From Sedimentisphaerales bacterium (lineage in GTDB: Bacteria > Planctomycetota > Phycisphaerae > Sedimentisphaerales > Anaerobacaceae): DNA of 44,696 nucleotides. The translations under genes were made by a program, and so were the position numbers. This document shows positions 31,549 to 40,933 of the stretch, in pieces (position 1 is the first letter of the stretch; every line of letters starts with the position of its first letter). The notes beneath the pieces were generated by a model that saw only the letters and a list, made by a program, of their open reading frames with translations, was not told the origin of the DNA and made no database searches. Location: assembly GCA_016933295.1 (NCBI GenBank), contig JAFGBG010000013.1, positions 1 through 44,696 of the forward strand, written 5' to 3'.

Positions 31549-33573
31549 CTAATCAGTTTTATATATCAACAACTTGGAATTGACGGCTTCATGTAAAAAG
31601 AAATCGAGCGTACTTTCTATCGAGTGTTCGAGACCGACTTTTGGAGTCCAGTCCAGATATTTCTGCGCATTTTTGATACTTGGTCTGCGTCGTTGAACGT
31701 CCTGGTAACCGGTGCCGTAGTATGTTCCACTTTCTATTTCCCGGAATCCGGCGAAAGGCGGGAAATTCGTATGCAGAGGATGCTGGTGAAATTTTTCCAC
31801 AAGCATTTCCGCTAATTCTCGGATGCTGATTTGATTTTCAGGATTGCCGATATTAATAATCTTTCCATCACAAATCCCTTCCTTGTTCTCGATGATCCTG
31901 TAGAGGCATTCGATGCCGTCCGATACATCCGTAAAACATCTTTGCTGGCATCCGCCGTCGATAAGTTGTATCGGATTTCCCTCAACAAGGTTCAGGATAA
32001 ACTGAGTTATAACACGCGAGCTTCCGATCCGTGCGGATGTCAGACTGTCGAGTCTCGGTCCAATCCAGTTAAAAGGCCTGAATAATGTAAAATGAAGTCC
32101 TTCCTGTTGCCCGTGGGCCCAGATGACCCTGTCGAGCAATTGTTTGCAGCAGGAGTATATCCATCGCTGCATCCGGATAGGGCCCTGCACCAGCCTGGAA
32201 TTATCTTCATCGAAAGTCTCATCTTCGCACATTCCGTAAACTTCCGAAGTGGATGGGAAGATGATACGTTTTTTATACTTGGCACAATAGCGCACGATGC
32301 GCAGGTTTTCTTCAAAATCAAGCTTAAAAACCCCGAGGGGATTTCTTGTATATTCGATTGGTGTAGCTATGGCCACGAGAGGAACGACAATATCACACTT
32401 TCGGATGTGATACTCAATCCATTCGCGGTGGATGGATATGTCTCCCTCATCAAAGTAAAAGTCGGGGCTGTCCAGCAGGTGTTGAATATAGTTCGAGCGT
32501 AAGTCCAGGCCGTGCACCTGGTATTTGCCGGATTCCAGCAGCCTTTTGCTCAATGCGTTACCGATGAATCCGTTGACTCCCAGTATGAGGACACTTTTCT
32601 TTCTGGTTGCTTCAATCTTTTCGCTCTCACATAATCCGAACATAGTACCCTTTATGAGCTTGAATTCCTGTGCAAGCTGTGCACCATTCATATATATGCC
32701 CCCGTCCAACTGGCCGAAATCCATTCGCAAAGCCCCCTGTCCGCATACGACCACAAGGGGATTTGTTGAAATTATGGTTCCCGGAAACGGGCGTTTTTTG
32801 CAATCGTTAAGTCCGAATTCTGAGTCAGGCAACTGCGTGACCTGCCAGAAGTAATATTTTTTCTCTCCAACATAGCTGAAGGCTCCCGGATACGGGTGAG
32901 TCACGGCTCGGACTAGGTTACTGATTGCGGTCGCGTTCATGCTCCAGTCGATTTCGCCGTCTTCCGGAGTACGCGGGCCGAAGCTCGTCGCCTTTGAAGG
33001 ATCCTGGGGTACGCGTGGTGCTGTGCCGTCGATTATTTGCGGCAGAATCTTGTCAAGTAACTTTCTCGATGTTGCTTCCGCCTTTTCATGGAGCGTTTTA
33101 GCAGTATCGGTATCTGAGATTTTAATCTTCTCCTGACAGATAATATCTCCATCGTCCAGATTGGTTGTCAGGTAATGCAGTGTGACGCCGGTTTCCTTTT
33201 CGCCGTTGACCAGTACCCAGTTTATAGGGCATTTGCCGCGGTACTGAGGTAAAAGTGAGGCCCTTAGACTGAGACATCCGGCCGGGGGTATCTCAAGGAT
33301 CGATTGCGGGATGTTTCTGCGGTAGTGGAAAGAAAAGATAATATCCGGATTAATCTCTTTTATCTTTCGAGTCCATATCGGATTATTAATATCTTTAGGA
33401 GCAAAAACAGGAATATTTTTAGTTGCGGCAAGTTCAGATACGGACCCGAACCAAATGTTTTCCTCGGGGTCGTCGGTATGGGTGAAAACAGCGGCAATTT
33501 CGAATCCGTTTTTCAAAAGTGTTTCGATGCCGGCGCATCCTATATTATGATAGGCTAAAACTACGGCTTTCAT
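31549..33573 (-). CDS. arnA: ArnA-like bifunctional protein with altered formyltransferase active site
   Basis: A 674 aa protein aligning throughout with E. coli ArnA (residue numbers here from the longest frame start). Residues about 6-310 are the formyltransferase half ([33 protein letters not shown]). The C-terminal half is the UDP-glucuronate dehydrogenase/decarboxylase: [43 protein letters not shown] and [15 protein letters not shown]. In E. coli, formyl transfer uses Asn102, His104 and Asp140. Here the matching positions read Ser107, Arg109 and Asp145 ([14 protein letters not shown] against FNLHGSLLPKYRG), so formyl transfer is unlikely. Start ATG 33573 was chosen for GAGGA 6 bases upstream. 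Confidence 0.9.
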   Translation of the reverse strand: MKAVVLAYHNIGCAGIETLLKNGFEIAAVFTHTDDPEENIWFGSVSELAATKNIPVFAPKDINNPIWTRKIKEINPDIIFSFHYRRNIPQSILEIPPAGCLSLRASLLPQYRGKCPINWVLVNGEKETGVTLHYLTTNLDDGDIICQEKIKISDTDTAKTLHEKAEATSRKLLDKILPQIIDGTAPRVPQDPSKATSFGPRTPEDGEIDWSMNATAISNLVRAVTHPYPGAFSYVGEKKYYFWQVTQLPDSEFGLNDCKKRPFPGTIISTNPLVVVCGQGALRMDFGQLDGGIYMNGAQLAQEFKLIKGTMFGLCESEKIEATRKKSVLILGVNGFIGNALSKRLLESGKYQVHGLDLRSNYIQHLLDSPDFYFDEGDISIHREWIEYHIRKCDIVVPLVAIATPIEYTRNPLGVFKLDFEENLRIVRYCAKYKKRIIFPSTSEVYGMCEDETFDEDNSRLVQGPIRMQRWIYSCCKQLLDRVIWAHGQQEGLHFTLFRPFNWIGPRLDSLTSARIGSSRVITQFILNLVEGNPIQLIDGGCQQRCFTDVSDGIECLYRIIENKEGICDGKIINIGNPENQISIRELAEMLVEKFHQHPLHTNFPPFAGFREIESGTYYGTGYQDVQRRRPSIKNAQKYLDWTPKVGLEHSIESTLDFFLHEAVNSKLLIYKTD

Positions 33574-33651
33574 TTTCATTCCTCTCATTTTTTATCCAAT
33601 ATAAAATCTTCAGGCTGAATCTCAAATCCTGTCCGATGGCAGAGTGGAAAA

Positions 33652-34380
33652 TCACTCAGGCCATGTTTCCGTTAATTTGTCGTACTTATCGCAATTAAGC
33701 GAAGTATCTACAGGTACATTAAAAGGGACATCATTGATAGATAACTTTCCTATAACTTTTGTCCGGTCCAGACTCTTCGCATATTCAAATACGGTTTTTC
33801 TTTTGCCGCCGATGTGTATGATTCCTTTTACGTCTTTATCGAGTAAATTGCCGATCTTCCTGGCTATTACTGATACACTTTGTCTGCTTGTCCATTGATC
33901 GATAAAAGCCTTGTCGTATGGAAAAATGTTTGGCCCGAATGTTGTTCTGATTATCAAAGAATTCTCCAACATTCTCACGGCACATTCTCCGCCGAGTTTT
34001 GACCATGCATATTTATTAACAGGATAAACCGGGTCGGTTTCTTTGTAGTTGCCCTTATCGCCTTTGAAGACATAGTCGGAAGAGATATAAATTAACTTTA
34101 TGCCGGATTCCATACATAATTTTACGACGTTGGAAGTGCCGATAATATTCACTTCAAGTGCTTTTTTCGGGTCTTTATCGACCTGCGGCGGCGAAGAAAG
34201 TGCAGCGGCATGAACAATCAGCTCGCAACTGTTTTTTTCAACGTACTTTTTCATTTGATTGTAGTTCGTAACGTCAAATTCTTTCGAGGAAGGGTAGTCG
34301 ATATCGGGTAATATTTTCCTGAATTCCGAACCTAATAATCCGCTTCCTCCCGTGAAAATGATATGCGACTGATTTATCAC
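33652..34380 (-). CDS. RfbD-like NAD-dependent sugar reductase
   Basis: A 242 aa short-chain reductase of the RmlD (dTDP-4-dehydrorhamnose reductase) type: FTGGSGLLGSEFRKILPDID (nucleotide-binding loop), AAALSSPPQVDKDPKKALEV, YISSDYVFKGDKGNYKETDP, NKYAWSKLGGECA (the YxxxK catalytic pair Tyr and Lys) and IIRTTFGPNIFPYDKAFID. Shorter than typical RmlD (about 290). Start is GTG at 34380 with AGGAAGGA upstream. Follows the RfbC-like gene closely (27 bases). In the usual pathway the pair would make a dTDP-6-deoxy sugar. Confidence 0.85.
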   Translation of the reverse strand: MINQSHIIFTGGSGLLGSEFRKILPDIDYPSSKEFDVTNYNQMKKYVEKNSCELIVHAAALSSPPQVDKDPKKALEVNIIGTSNVVKLCMESGIKLIYISSDYVFKGDKGNYKETDPVYPVNKYAWSKLGGECAVRMLENSLIIRTTFGPNIFPYDKAFIDQWTSRQSVSVIARKIGNLLDKDVKGIIHIGGKRKTVFEYAKSLDRTKVIGKLSINDVPFNVPVDTSLNCDKYDKLTETWPE

Positions 34381-34407
34381 TTCTGCCTAATCCTTCCTGT
34401 GATAGTT

Positions 34408-35046
34408 TTACAATTGGCCGTATAGGAAATTGCCGGACTCTGTGCGGCTTTCCCAGTCTGCAACGGTGTAGCCGTCTTTATCTTTGTCGGTGATTAATGT
34501 TGTTGAAGGCACTATACTATCGAATAACTGCTTAAGCTCGGGTTCGCATAGTTCCCAGTCGATATCTTTTGCCAGGGGTGATATACAAGCCTCGCAGTTG
34601 GAACTGTATTCGCCGGAACATAAGTATTCGATGGTGCTATCCTCGGTAAAGAAAAATCCATGTGCAAATCCCGGTGGAACCCAAATCCACTCGTTATAAT
34701 CCGCTTCGTGGTCGGTCGGCATGTCATAAAGGAGTATTTTGCCGAATGTCGGGGAGCCTTTTCTTATGTCCAGAACCATATCAATCATTCTGCCCCGAAG
34801 TGTGCGTACCATCTTTCCCATATAAGGATTCCACTGAAAGTGCAGACCTCGCACAGTGCTTTTTTTAGAGTAACTTTCATTACACTGTACGAATTCCACA
34901 TCTTTCATAAATTCTGTTGCCTTGTTGTTTTTAAGGTCACTTCTTCTGAAACTTTCCGTGAAGTATCCCCGGTGGTCGCAGAAACGGGCGTACCTGATTA
35001 TTTTTACGGCTTGAATTTGCAATGTTTTAACACCTAACAATTTCAT
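34408..35046 (-). CDS. RfbC-like dTDP-sugar 3,5-epimerase
   Basis: A 212 aa cupin of the RmlC family: DHRGYFTESFRRSD, VEFVQCNESYSKKSTVRGLH, FQWNPYMGKMVRTLRG, DMVLDIRKGSPTFGK, NEWIWVPPGFAHGFFF. His and the base residues of the epimerase are in the RGLH and FAHGF blocks. GGAG lies 8 bases before the ATG. It probably epimerises a dTDP-4-keto-6-deoxy sugar for the RfbD-like enzyme that follows. Extra C-terminal tail (DKDKDGYTVADWESRTESGN) is longer than in plain RmlC. Confidence 0.87.
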   Translation of the reverse strand: MKLLGVKTLQIQAVKIIRYARFCDHRGYFTESFRRSDLKNNKATEFMKDVEFVQCNESYSKKSTVRGLHFQWNPYMGKMVRTLRGRMIDMVLDIRKGSPTFGKILLYDMPTDHEADYNEWIWVPPGFAHGFFFTEDSTIEYLCSGEYSSNCEACISPLAKDIDWELCEPELKQLFDSIVPSTTLITDKDKDGYTVADWESRTESGNFLYGQL

Positions 35047-35128
35047 ATCCGGCTCTCCAACGCTATTTCATGAATTCCTGACAAAATAGAAAATCCTGAT
35101 TTTGTATTTGGTGAAATTTAATCTTATT

Positions 35129-35776
35129 TTATTTTCCGCCGCTAAACAGTTCTGAGATGGTTATTGCCCGCAATCCTTTTTCCGCCGCCGCCTCAAGGGC
35201 AAGTCGAACAGATTCAAGTATCCAGGGTTCTTTAGTTTTATCTTTGCGGTTATAATCGTGCGCCAGAATCACCATTCCACCGTTTTGAGCCACTTCGTTT
35301 GCAATTTTTCCACGGTCTGGTTTTATTTTCCATGAATCACCTGAATCGTTCGTCCAATAAATAATCGGCACCTTTTTTATCAGCAGATACAGCAGGCAAA
35401 TGGCGTTTAGTTTGCCGTAGGGGGGACGGAACGGGTATTTTTTCTGCTTATGTTCTAATGCGGCATCGATGGTTTCCCATCCTTGCCGTATATCCGCTAT
35501 GGCGCGAAGGGGCGATACCCTCCAGTAATTTAGATGGTTGTAACCGTGAGAGCATATTTGGTGACCTTGTTCCTGTATTTGCCTTACTATTTCTTCGCGG
35601 CCTGGAATGCTTCTGCCGGAAAGGAAGAAAGTGGCCTTGGCGTCTTTTTCGTCGAACAAACGTATTATTTCAAGTGTTACTCTGTCTCCCGGTCCGTCAT
35701 CGAAGGTTATGGCAATGGCGTTGTATTGAACGGCCTTTTTTCTAAGAATATGCCGGGCGTACTCTCTATGAATCAC
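35129..35776 (-). CDS. Polysaccharide deacetylase (NodB/CE4), membrane anchored
   Basis: A CE4 domain: AIAITFDDGPGDRVTLEIIR (motif 1, Asp-Asp), FFLSGRS, HQICSHGYNHLNYWR (motif 2, SHGxxH), FRPPYGKLN (motif 3), and VILAHDYN (motif 5). GTG at 35776 is the first normal start, giving 215 aa, but the frame continues upstream without a stop to 35869 and encodes KKRRQNLIFPIWIAIVFVSG then VLVYFGVPVIH, a basic tail plus a membrane helix, preceded by AAGGAGG at 35849-35855. The true protein is probably longer and anchored in the membrane. CE4 enzymes remove acetyl groups from polysaccharides such as those built by this locus. Confidence 0.86.
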   Translation of the reverse strand: MIHREYARHILRKKAVQYNAIAITFDDGPGDRVTLEIIRLFDEKDAKATFFLSGRSIPGREEIVRQIQEQGHQICSHGYNHLNYWRVSPLRAIADIRQGWETIDAALEHKQKKYPFRPPYGKLNAICLLYLLIKKVPIIYWTNDSGDSWKIKPDRGKIANEVAQNGGMVILAHDYNRKDKTKEPWILESVRLALEAAAEKGLRAITISELFSGGK

Positions 35777-35869
35777 AGGTACACCGAAATAAACCAGTAC
35801 CCCCGAGACAAAAACTATGGCGATCCAAATGGGAAATATAAGATTTTGCCTCCTTTTCTTAGTTGTTGC
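35777..35869 (-). other. Coding-like upstream extension of the polysaccharide deacetylase (no normal start codon)
   Basis: In frame with the downstream CE4 gene there is no stop between 35869 and 35777 and the translation is a basic segment (KKRRQ) plus a 20-residue hydrophobic segment. A strong ribosome site AAGGAGG lies at 35849-35855 (minus strand). No ATG, GTG or TTG is in frame between the stop at 35870-35872 and GTG 35776; the nearest candidate after the ribosome site is an ATA at 35839, 9 bases on. Either a non-standard start is used or there is a base error here. Confidence 0.55.
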
Positions 35870-36061
35870 TTATTGTTACATATATTTACATTTACTATTT
35901 TCAATGTTTGTATTATCACTCGTAAAATTCTCCGGCATTGTTATGTCATTATCCTGTTGCTTTGAGAGATTGGTTCTGGTAATGTTACGGAAATTTCTCG
36001 AGTAATTCTTTTGTATGTTAAGCCAGTTTAATAGTTATGGCATTTGATAAAGGTAATAACT

Positions 36062-37588
36062 ATGAAGCCAATTAATAAAAACTGGAATAATGTTCATATT
36101 CTAGTAATCACAATAATAGCGTTTTTGTTGAGAATTTTTATGTTAGGCAACCAAAGTTTGTGGATAGACGAGGCAACAATATATTTGCAAACTAAGGTTG
36201 ATAGCGTTTTTCTTGTATATTCTAAAGTATTTGGCCAAGTGGGGCATATAGGCCCTCTTTTTCATATTTTGAATTATCTTTTCTCTCAGTTATTTGGATA
36301 TAGTGAATGGGCATTGCGAATGCCTTCGGCAATTTACGGCACTGTTTCTGTTGTATTAGTTTATAAAATCGCAGAGGCGTTGAAAAATAATCGTGTTGCG
36401 CTGTATTCTTCTATCTTGATGGCATTTTCTCCTGTACATGTCTGGTATTCACAGGAAGCTCGTATGTATTCGTTATGGATAATGCTTATTTTATTTACTG
36501 TATTGTTATTCATTAAAATATTGAAGGCCGAAAAGTTCTGGTTATGGATATTATTTACGGTTTTTGCATCTCTTTCGATCTGGGCTTTTCTTAATTCTAT
36601 ATTTGTTTTTTTATCGCTCGGTTTGTATCTTCTCATATCTATTAAGAAGTATAAAAGGCAGTTGTGTTTTTACTGTGTATGTATGTTCATAGTTTTCGCG
36701 AGTTATCTTCCTGGCATTATGCCTTGGTTAACCAAGGGGCATGATTCTATAATCTCTACAATAGGAAGTGCAAGAAAGACAACAATATTTGATTTTCTTT
36801 ATGCATTTTATGTTTTTAATGTAGGCACAACTTTCGGCCCGTCTTTAGTCACGATACGTGCTCTTTTGAAGCAGCTTGGGGCGACAAGTGCAGCCTGGAA
36901 AATTTTGTCACAATATGGTCTTCTGATTATTCCTTCGATGTTGCTATATGGATTTATGTTCATATATAGTACATATAAAGCTATAATTAACAGAAAAATC
37001 GAGAATAACCTTTTCCTTCTTGTGATGTTGTTCATTCCCTTGTTGATAATTTTTGGACTTACAGTTTTTTCGAATTCTCTTACTTTTAATATTAGATACA
37101 TATTATGTGCTTTGCCATTCTATATCATATTACTGTCGACGGCTCTGGAGAGATTTAGAAAATGGCAAAGACGGACAATTTTATGTTTTATGTTGTTTTT
37201 CTCCGTGTTTTCTATATTTAACCATTATTTTAAGGCCGAATATTCGAAGATCGATTTTCGTTCCGTGGTCAAATATCTGAATGACAATATGACAGATAAC
37301 GATGGCGCCATAATTATCCACGAAGGAGCAAGCCTGCTTCTACGGTATTATGATCAAACCGAAAAATTAAACCAGTATTCTATACCCCGGCAGAATGCAT
37401 TCCAGACTGCTTCATCAATAGCCGATGGTTCAAATAAGATATTTTATGTCAGGTCAATAAGAATCCAGATGTATAACCAGAATGACATACAGGAAATCGA
37501 AAATTTATTAAAGGATAATTTCAAGTTTATTAATTCGGTCGATCTGGCGAAGAATATCGATATTAAAATATATGAACGATATAAATAG
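36062..37588 (+). CDS. GT39-type polyprenyl-phosphate glycosyltransferase
   Basis: A 508 aa membrane protein, ATG 36062 chosen because AAAGG precedes it (a TTG at 36044 is possible). First-loop motif LWIDEATIYLQ (Asp-Glu) is the hallmark of PMT/GT39-type enzymes that take sugar from a polyprenyl-phosphate donor; YSQEARMYSLW follows and then about ten more hydrophobic helices. It is the only plus-strand gene in the 14-44.7 kb locus, divergent from the deacetylase and convergent with GtrA. The sequence is visibly AT-rich compared with the genes to the left. This combination suggests it was acquired separately. Confidence 0.88.
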   Translation: MKPINKNWNNVHILVITIIAFLLRIFMLGNQSLWIDEATIYLQTKVDSVFLVYSKVFGQVGHIGPLFHILNYLFSQLFGYSEWALRMPSAIYGTVSVVLVYKIAEALKNNRVALYSSILMAFSPVHVWYSQEARMYSLWIMLILFTVLLFIKILKAEKFWLWILFTVFASLSIWAFLNSIFVFLSLGLYLLISIKKYKRQLCFYCVCMFIVFASYLPGIMPWLTKGHDSIISTIGSARKTTIFDFLYAFYVFNVGTTFGPSLVTIRALLKQLGATSAAWKILSQYGLLIIPSMLLYGFMFIYSTYKAIINRKIENNLFLLVMLFIPLLIIFGLTVFSNSLTFNIRYILCALPFYIILLSTALERFRKWQRRTILCFMLFFSVFSIFNHYFKAEYSKIDFRSVVKYLNDNMTDNDGAIIIHEGASLLLRYYDQTEKLNQYSIPRQNAFQTASSIADGSNKIFYVRSIRIQMYNQNDIQEIENLLKDNFKFINSVDLAKNIDIKIYERYK

Positions 37589-37643
37589 GTTCCTTGTTTT
37601 TTTCAATTCCTATCAAGAATAAATGCTTTTATTGTACGATTTG

Positions 37644-38114
37644 TTAGTGTTTATAAGCTCTGAGACATAATTTATTAAATGTGAAGAATTTGTTTCCCAG
37701 AAAATTGACTGTAAGACCTCCGATAATGCCCAGAAAAGAAGCAAGCAAATAATGCGTGTTAAAAAAGGGCACATTATTATAAAGGCAAACGGATATTGTC
37801 CAGTTAATGGAAAAACCAATAATGGATATAACGAAAAATGATACATATTGTTTTGCGATATTTCCTTCTCTAGCATTCGCAAAAGTAAAACGTCGATTTA
37901 ATATAAAATTATTTGTAAGAGCGAAAGCGAAACCGGCTGTTCGTGCAATGTAGAAAGGAAGCATGCATATATCTTTTGCAATGTAAGTTATTGACAAGTC
38001 GATGAACATTCCTATTCCGCCAATCAGGGAAAACTTTATAAATTCAGAAACAATTCTGTATTTTTCTTTATAAAAGTTTTTACCAGATACTCGAAAGAAG
38101 TTCTTAATGGACAT
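37644..38114 (-). CDS. GtrA-family membrane protein (flippase-like)
   Basis: A 156 aa protein with four hydrophobic segments: FIKFSLIGGIGMFIDLSITY, FYIARTAGFAFALTNNFILN then RRFTFA, and VSFFVISIIGFSINWTISVC, LASFLGIIGGLTVNFLGNKF. This is the GtrA family, thought to help polyprenyl-phosphate-linked sugars cross the membrane. It lies immediately downstream of the methyltransferase-GT2 gene, whose GT2 half is DPM-like and could be its partner, and it converges on the GT39 gene that could use such a donor. Confidence 0.9.
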   Translation of the reverse strand: MSIKNFFRVSGKNFYKEKYRIVSEFIKFSLIGGIGMFIDLSITYIAKDICMLPFYIARTAGFAFALTNNFILNRRFTFANAREGNIAKQYVSFFVISIIGFSINWTISVCLYNNVPFFNTHYLLASFLGIIGGLTVNFLGNKFFTFNKLCLRAYKH

Positions 38115-38204
38115 TGTAATTGTTTCGGAATTGTATAATAAAATCCGCTGCTATATCTTCTAATTCATAATAAAAGGATGGTTTTATTATAATCACATGT
38201 TCAG

Positions 38205-39581
38205 CTAAGGCAAAAAACAGGATTTTAGAAACTCAAAATATATCTTAATATTGATTTTTGAGACGTCTGCACGTCGAGTGGCAAATTTATAGTAAATCTC
38301 TTCCAGCTTTAATTCTCTCGGTGCTATTTTTAAAAAATCGAATAATACTTTATATCCTTTCGGCATAAAGCGTTTTATGTCGGAATCGCTGGAGACACAA
38401 TTTTTCCAGCTTTTAAAATCGCAACCGAAAAAACCTCCAAGCACATCATAACTTAAATAGTTTTTTCTCCTGAAAAGCAGTGAACTTTTTGCAATAGCTG
38501 TTCCGATAAAAGAAAGTAATTTTCGTAAAAAGGACCACTCCTTTTCGACTTCAACACGTGATGCTATTACAAGACCTCCCTTATTCCTAAGCATATTAGC
38601 TATGTCTTCGATTTTCTCGTAAGGGTGTTGTCCGTCTGCATCCATAACGATGAAATGTTTTGATTCTACCAATTCGATCGCATCTAATACACTCACCGTT
38701 AAGCCGTGTATTTGTTCTTTTCCTCTGTCGAGAAATTTTAGGTTTTTATACTGAATATCCATTACTTTCTGTTTTGTATTATCTTTTGAACCGTCGTCCG
38801 ATACGATGATGTGGCAATCTTTGTAACAACTTACGATGCTATTAATAACCTTTGATATGTTTCGTTCCTCATTTAATGTCGGCAAAATAATGGTAATATC
38901 ACTATATGACCCCTGAGGCTCTCTGTTTGTATTGCCTTTTTGTGCACACAGAAAAATAGTAAATCTTCTCATGTCAAATATAAGTTCGATGTTAAATCCA
39001 TGCTTCATAAAGGCTTTTCGAATCATATCCGGAGAAAAATGATTTATGTGGCCACATCTTGCTTTATAGTAAGGATTGCCGAAAATATATCCCTGCAAAA
39101 GTACCTGTAAAAAGAAAAGAGGTTTCCACATACTGAAGGTAACATCATATGGAACAGATATAATAAAATAACCTCCTTTTTTAAGTAAGCGGCAAGCTTC
39201 TTTGATTATTTTTTCATAATCCTCAACATGCTCAAGAAACTCAAAGGCCGTGGCAATGTCAAAAGTTTCGGGTGGTAATTTTGTGTCACCGGAATCATTT
39301 ATGATATAATCATATAATCTATTTTCCTGCTTTGCGCGTTTGAGAAAATTTATATTTGTGTCCACGCCAAATACAGGGAGGTTATCCGTGTTCCAATCAC
39401 AGGTGCCACATCCGAAGTCGATAATTTTTTGGCCATCTTTATATTTACTCGTGACCAGTGAATTTGCGATTCGATATCTGTTTAAATGAAACCATTTTCT
39501 AAGAGGATTTTTTGATACGGTTTGATTAACGTAAAAATCTTCTTGTATATCTTCATAATCTGGCGAATAGTTTTTCTTCAT
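38205..39581 (-). CDS. Methyltransferase-glycosyltransferase family 2 fusion
   Basis: A 458 aa protein with two domains. Residues about 25-225 are a class I SAM methyltransferase: KIIDFGCGTCDWN (SAM-binding motif I), FGVDTNINFLKRA, FDIATAFEFLEHVEDYEKII and KKGGYFIISVPYD. Residues about 235-400 are a GT2 of the polyprenyl-phosphate type: ITIILPTLNEERNISKVINS, IIVSDDGSKDNTK, FIVMDADGQHPYEKIEDIAN. It continues without the usual membrane helices. AAGGA precedes the ATG. GtrA is the next gene. The frame is continuous, so the fusion is real unless the assembly is wrong. The methyl acceptor and sugar are unknown. Confidence 0.87.
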   Translation of the reverse strand: MKKNYSPDYEDIQEDFYVNQTVSKNPLRKWFHLNRYRIANSLVTSKYKDGQKIIDFGCGTCDWNTDNLPVFGVDTNINFLKRAKQENRLYDYIINDSGDTKLPPETFDIATAFEFLEHVEDYEKIIKEACRLLKKGGYFIISVPYDVTFSMWKPLFFLQVLLQGYIFGNPYYKARCGHINHFSPDMIRKAFMKHGFNIELIFDMRRFTIFLCAQKGNTNREPQGSYSDITIILPTLNEERNISKVINSIVSCYKDCHIIVSDDGSKDNTKQKVMDIQYKNLKFLDRGKEQIHGLTVSVLDAIELVESKHFIVMDADGQHPYEKIEDIANMLRNKGGLVIASRVEVEKEWSFLRKLLSFIGTAIAKSSLLFRRKNYLSYDVLGGFFGCDFKSWKNCVSSDSDIKRFMPKGYKVLFDFLKIAPRELKLEEIYYKFATRRADVSKINIKIYFEFLKSCFLP

Positions 39582-39725
39582 AAGAATAATCCTTGTATAG
39601 ATCTATCTTTCTTGCCGATTTTATGTATGTTGATATAACAAAGATATCCGTTTCTTAGTGCTATGAACCGAGCGATTTATTTCTATAAATGATATCATGC
39701 TCCGGGCTGCTCCATGTGTGTTGAT

Positions 39726-40931
39726 TTAAGGATTTTTCTTCTCAAGTCTGTTTCTCCACAGGCGTTTAATTCGATTAGTCAGGCCGGATTTATTTGCGAC
39801 ATTTTTTAAACCTGAATTTATGGCTTCTATGCAGGTTCTCAATATGTTGATACATATTGGATAAAACCTTGGTGCAAAAATATAAATATTAGCTTCGTTC
39901 CATTGTTTATCGCCATAGCTTTGTTTATAGTCGGCGTCGCCAAAACCGAAATCAATATTATCAACGCCGGTATCGTTGCATACGTGTTCGATGGTTTTTA
40001 GAAATAAAACCGTACCGATGCGCCACTTTTTCCATTTTGGATCGAATCCTATCCCGTGTCCGTGATAGGCTTTGCCGTATCGCATCCAGGTCTCAAATGC
40101 ACTCGGCTCATTATCGATAAATAGTACATGAATTCGCAACCATCCTTTTTGTGCCGCTCTCGTTAATAAAGCTCTCGTGAAAGAATTATCCACAACACCG
40201 CAACCCAGTGAGTACTGGTAAGTTTTTGCCGATATCCCGGAAATGTACGCAACTGTTTCGTCCAAATCGTTTTCCTGTGAGTAGATTACGGTTCGAATTT
40301 TGTCGGGAAATGTGTTTTCAAGTCGCCTTATACATTTTTTATACTGCTTTCTGTTGCTCGTAGAACAGGATTTGTAAAATGATTCTATTGTGTCAGGAAC
40401 AGACATAACCCAGTGACTTTCAATACTGGGAAAATAATTGCGACCGAAAATGCCGGGCGCCTTTCTGGAAAGCGTATAAATATGAGAATCCGTTTTAAGG
40501 TGATTGAAAAAAACCATGCTTACTTTCCGGGATCGCAGCAGTTTCATGAGGACGCTCATTAAAATTGTGCTGACATCGTTATCAGGTTCGCCCAGAATTC
40601 CTCCGTACACAACAGTCAGACATTTTAACTTCGGATTCAGGATGGTCTTATAGCCCAGTTTGATATTGAGCGAACGCATTTCAGTTTTGGCTATAATCAT
40701 GGCGGCAGGTTCATTTTTATACGAAAGAGTAATTACGTAAGGCTGTGTTTTTTCCCTGGTTGATTCCATTACGGAAAGATAACGATCGATATCCGCATCG
40801 ACAGTGGGAGAGGATTCGCTGTTTTGCATTTTCTCCCAGGCAGGGCGGATTGCCTCTACATCTTCCAGCGTCGAGGCTAAACTGATTTCCCAACCATCGG
40901 GTAGATTAAAGTTGTTATTCTCTTCTTTCAT
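39726..40931 (-). CDS. FemAB/GNAT-like acyltransferase, exosortase-locus type
   Basis: A 401 aa protein. ATG at 40931 is the likely start because it follows the O-antigen ligase stop by 2 bases (a GTG at 40952 would overlap it). Blocks YVITLSYKNEPAAMIIAKTE, YKKCIRRLENTFPDKIRTVI, AWLRIHVLFIDNEPSAFETW (shape only), GKAYHGHGIGFDPKWKKWRI, GTVLFLKTIEHVCNDTGVDN then IDFGFGDADYKQSY are typical of the FemAB-like (CelD/BcsL-type) GNAT fold that accompanies exosortase systems. Probably transfers an acyl or aminoacyl group to the envelope glycan. Its own domain organisation (two GNAT-like halves) is normal. Confidence 0.83.
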   Translation of the reverse strand: MKEENNNFNLPDGWEISLASTLEDVEAIRPAWEKMQNSESSPTVDADIDRYLSVMESTREKTQPYVITLSYKNEPAAMIIAKTEMRSLNIKLGYKTILNPKLKCLTVVYGGILGEPDNDVSTILMSVLMKLLRSRKVSMVFFNHLKTDSHIYTLSRKAPGIFGRNYFPSIESHWVMSVPDTIESFYKSCSTSNRKQYKKCIRRLENTFPDKIRTVIYSQENDLDETVAYISGISAKTYQYSLGCGVVDNSFTRALLTRAAQKGWLRIHVLFIDNEPSAFETWMRYGKAYHGHGIGFDPKWKKWRIGTVLFLKTIEHVCNDTGVDNIDFGFGDADYKQSYGDKQWNEANIYIFAPRFYPICINILRTCIEAINSGLKNVANKSGLTNRIKRLWRNRLEKKNP

Positions 40932-40933
40932 AA

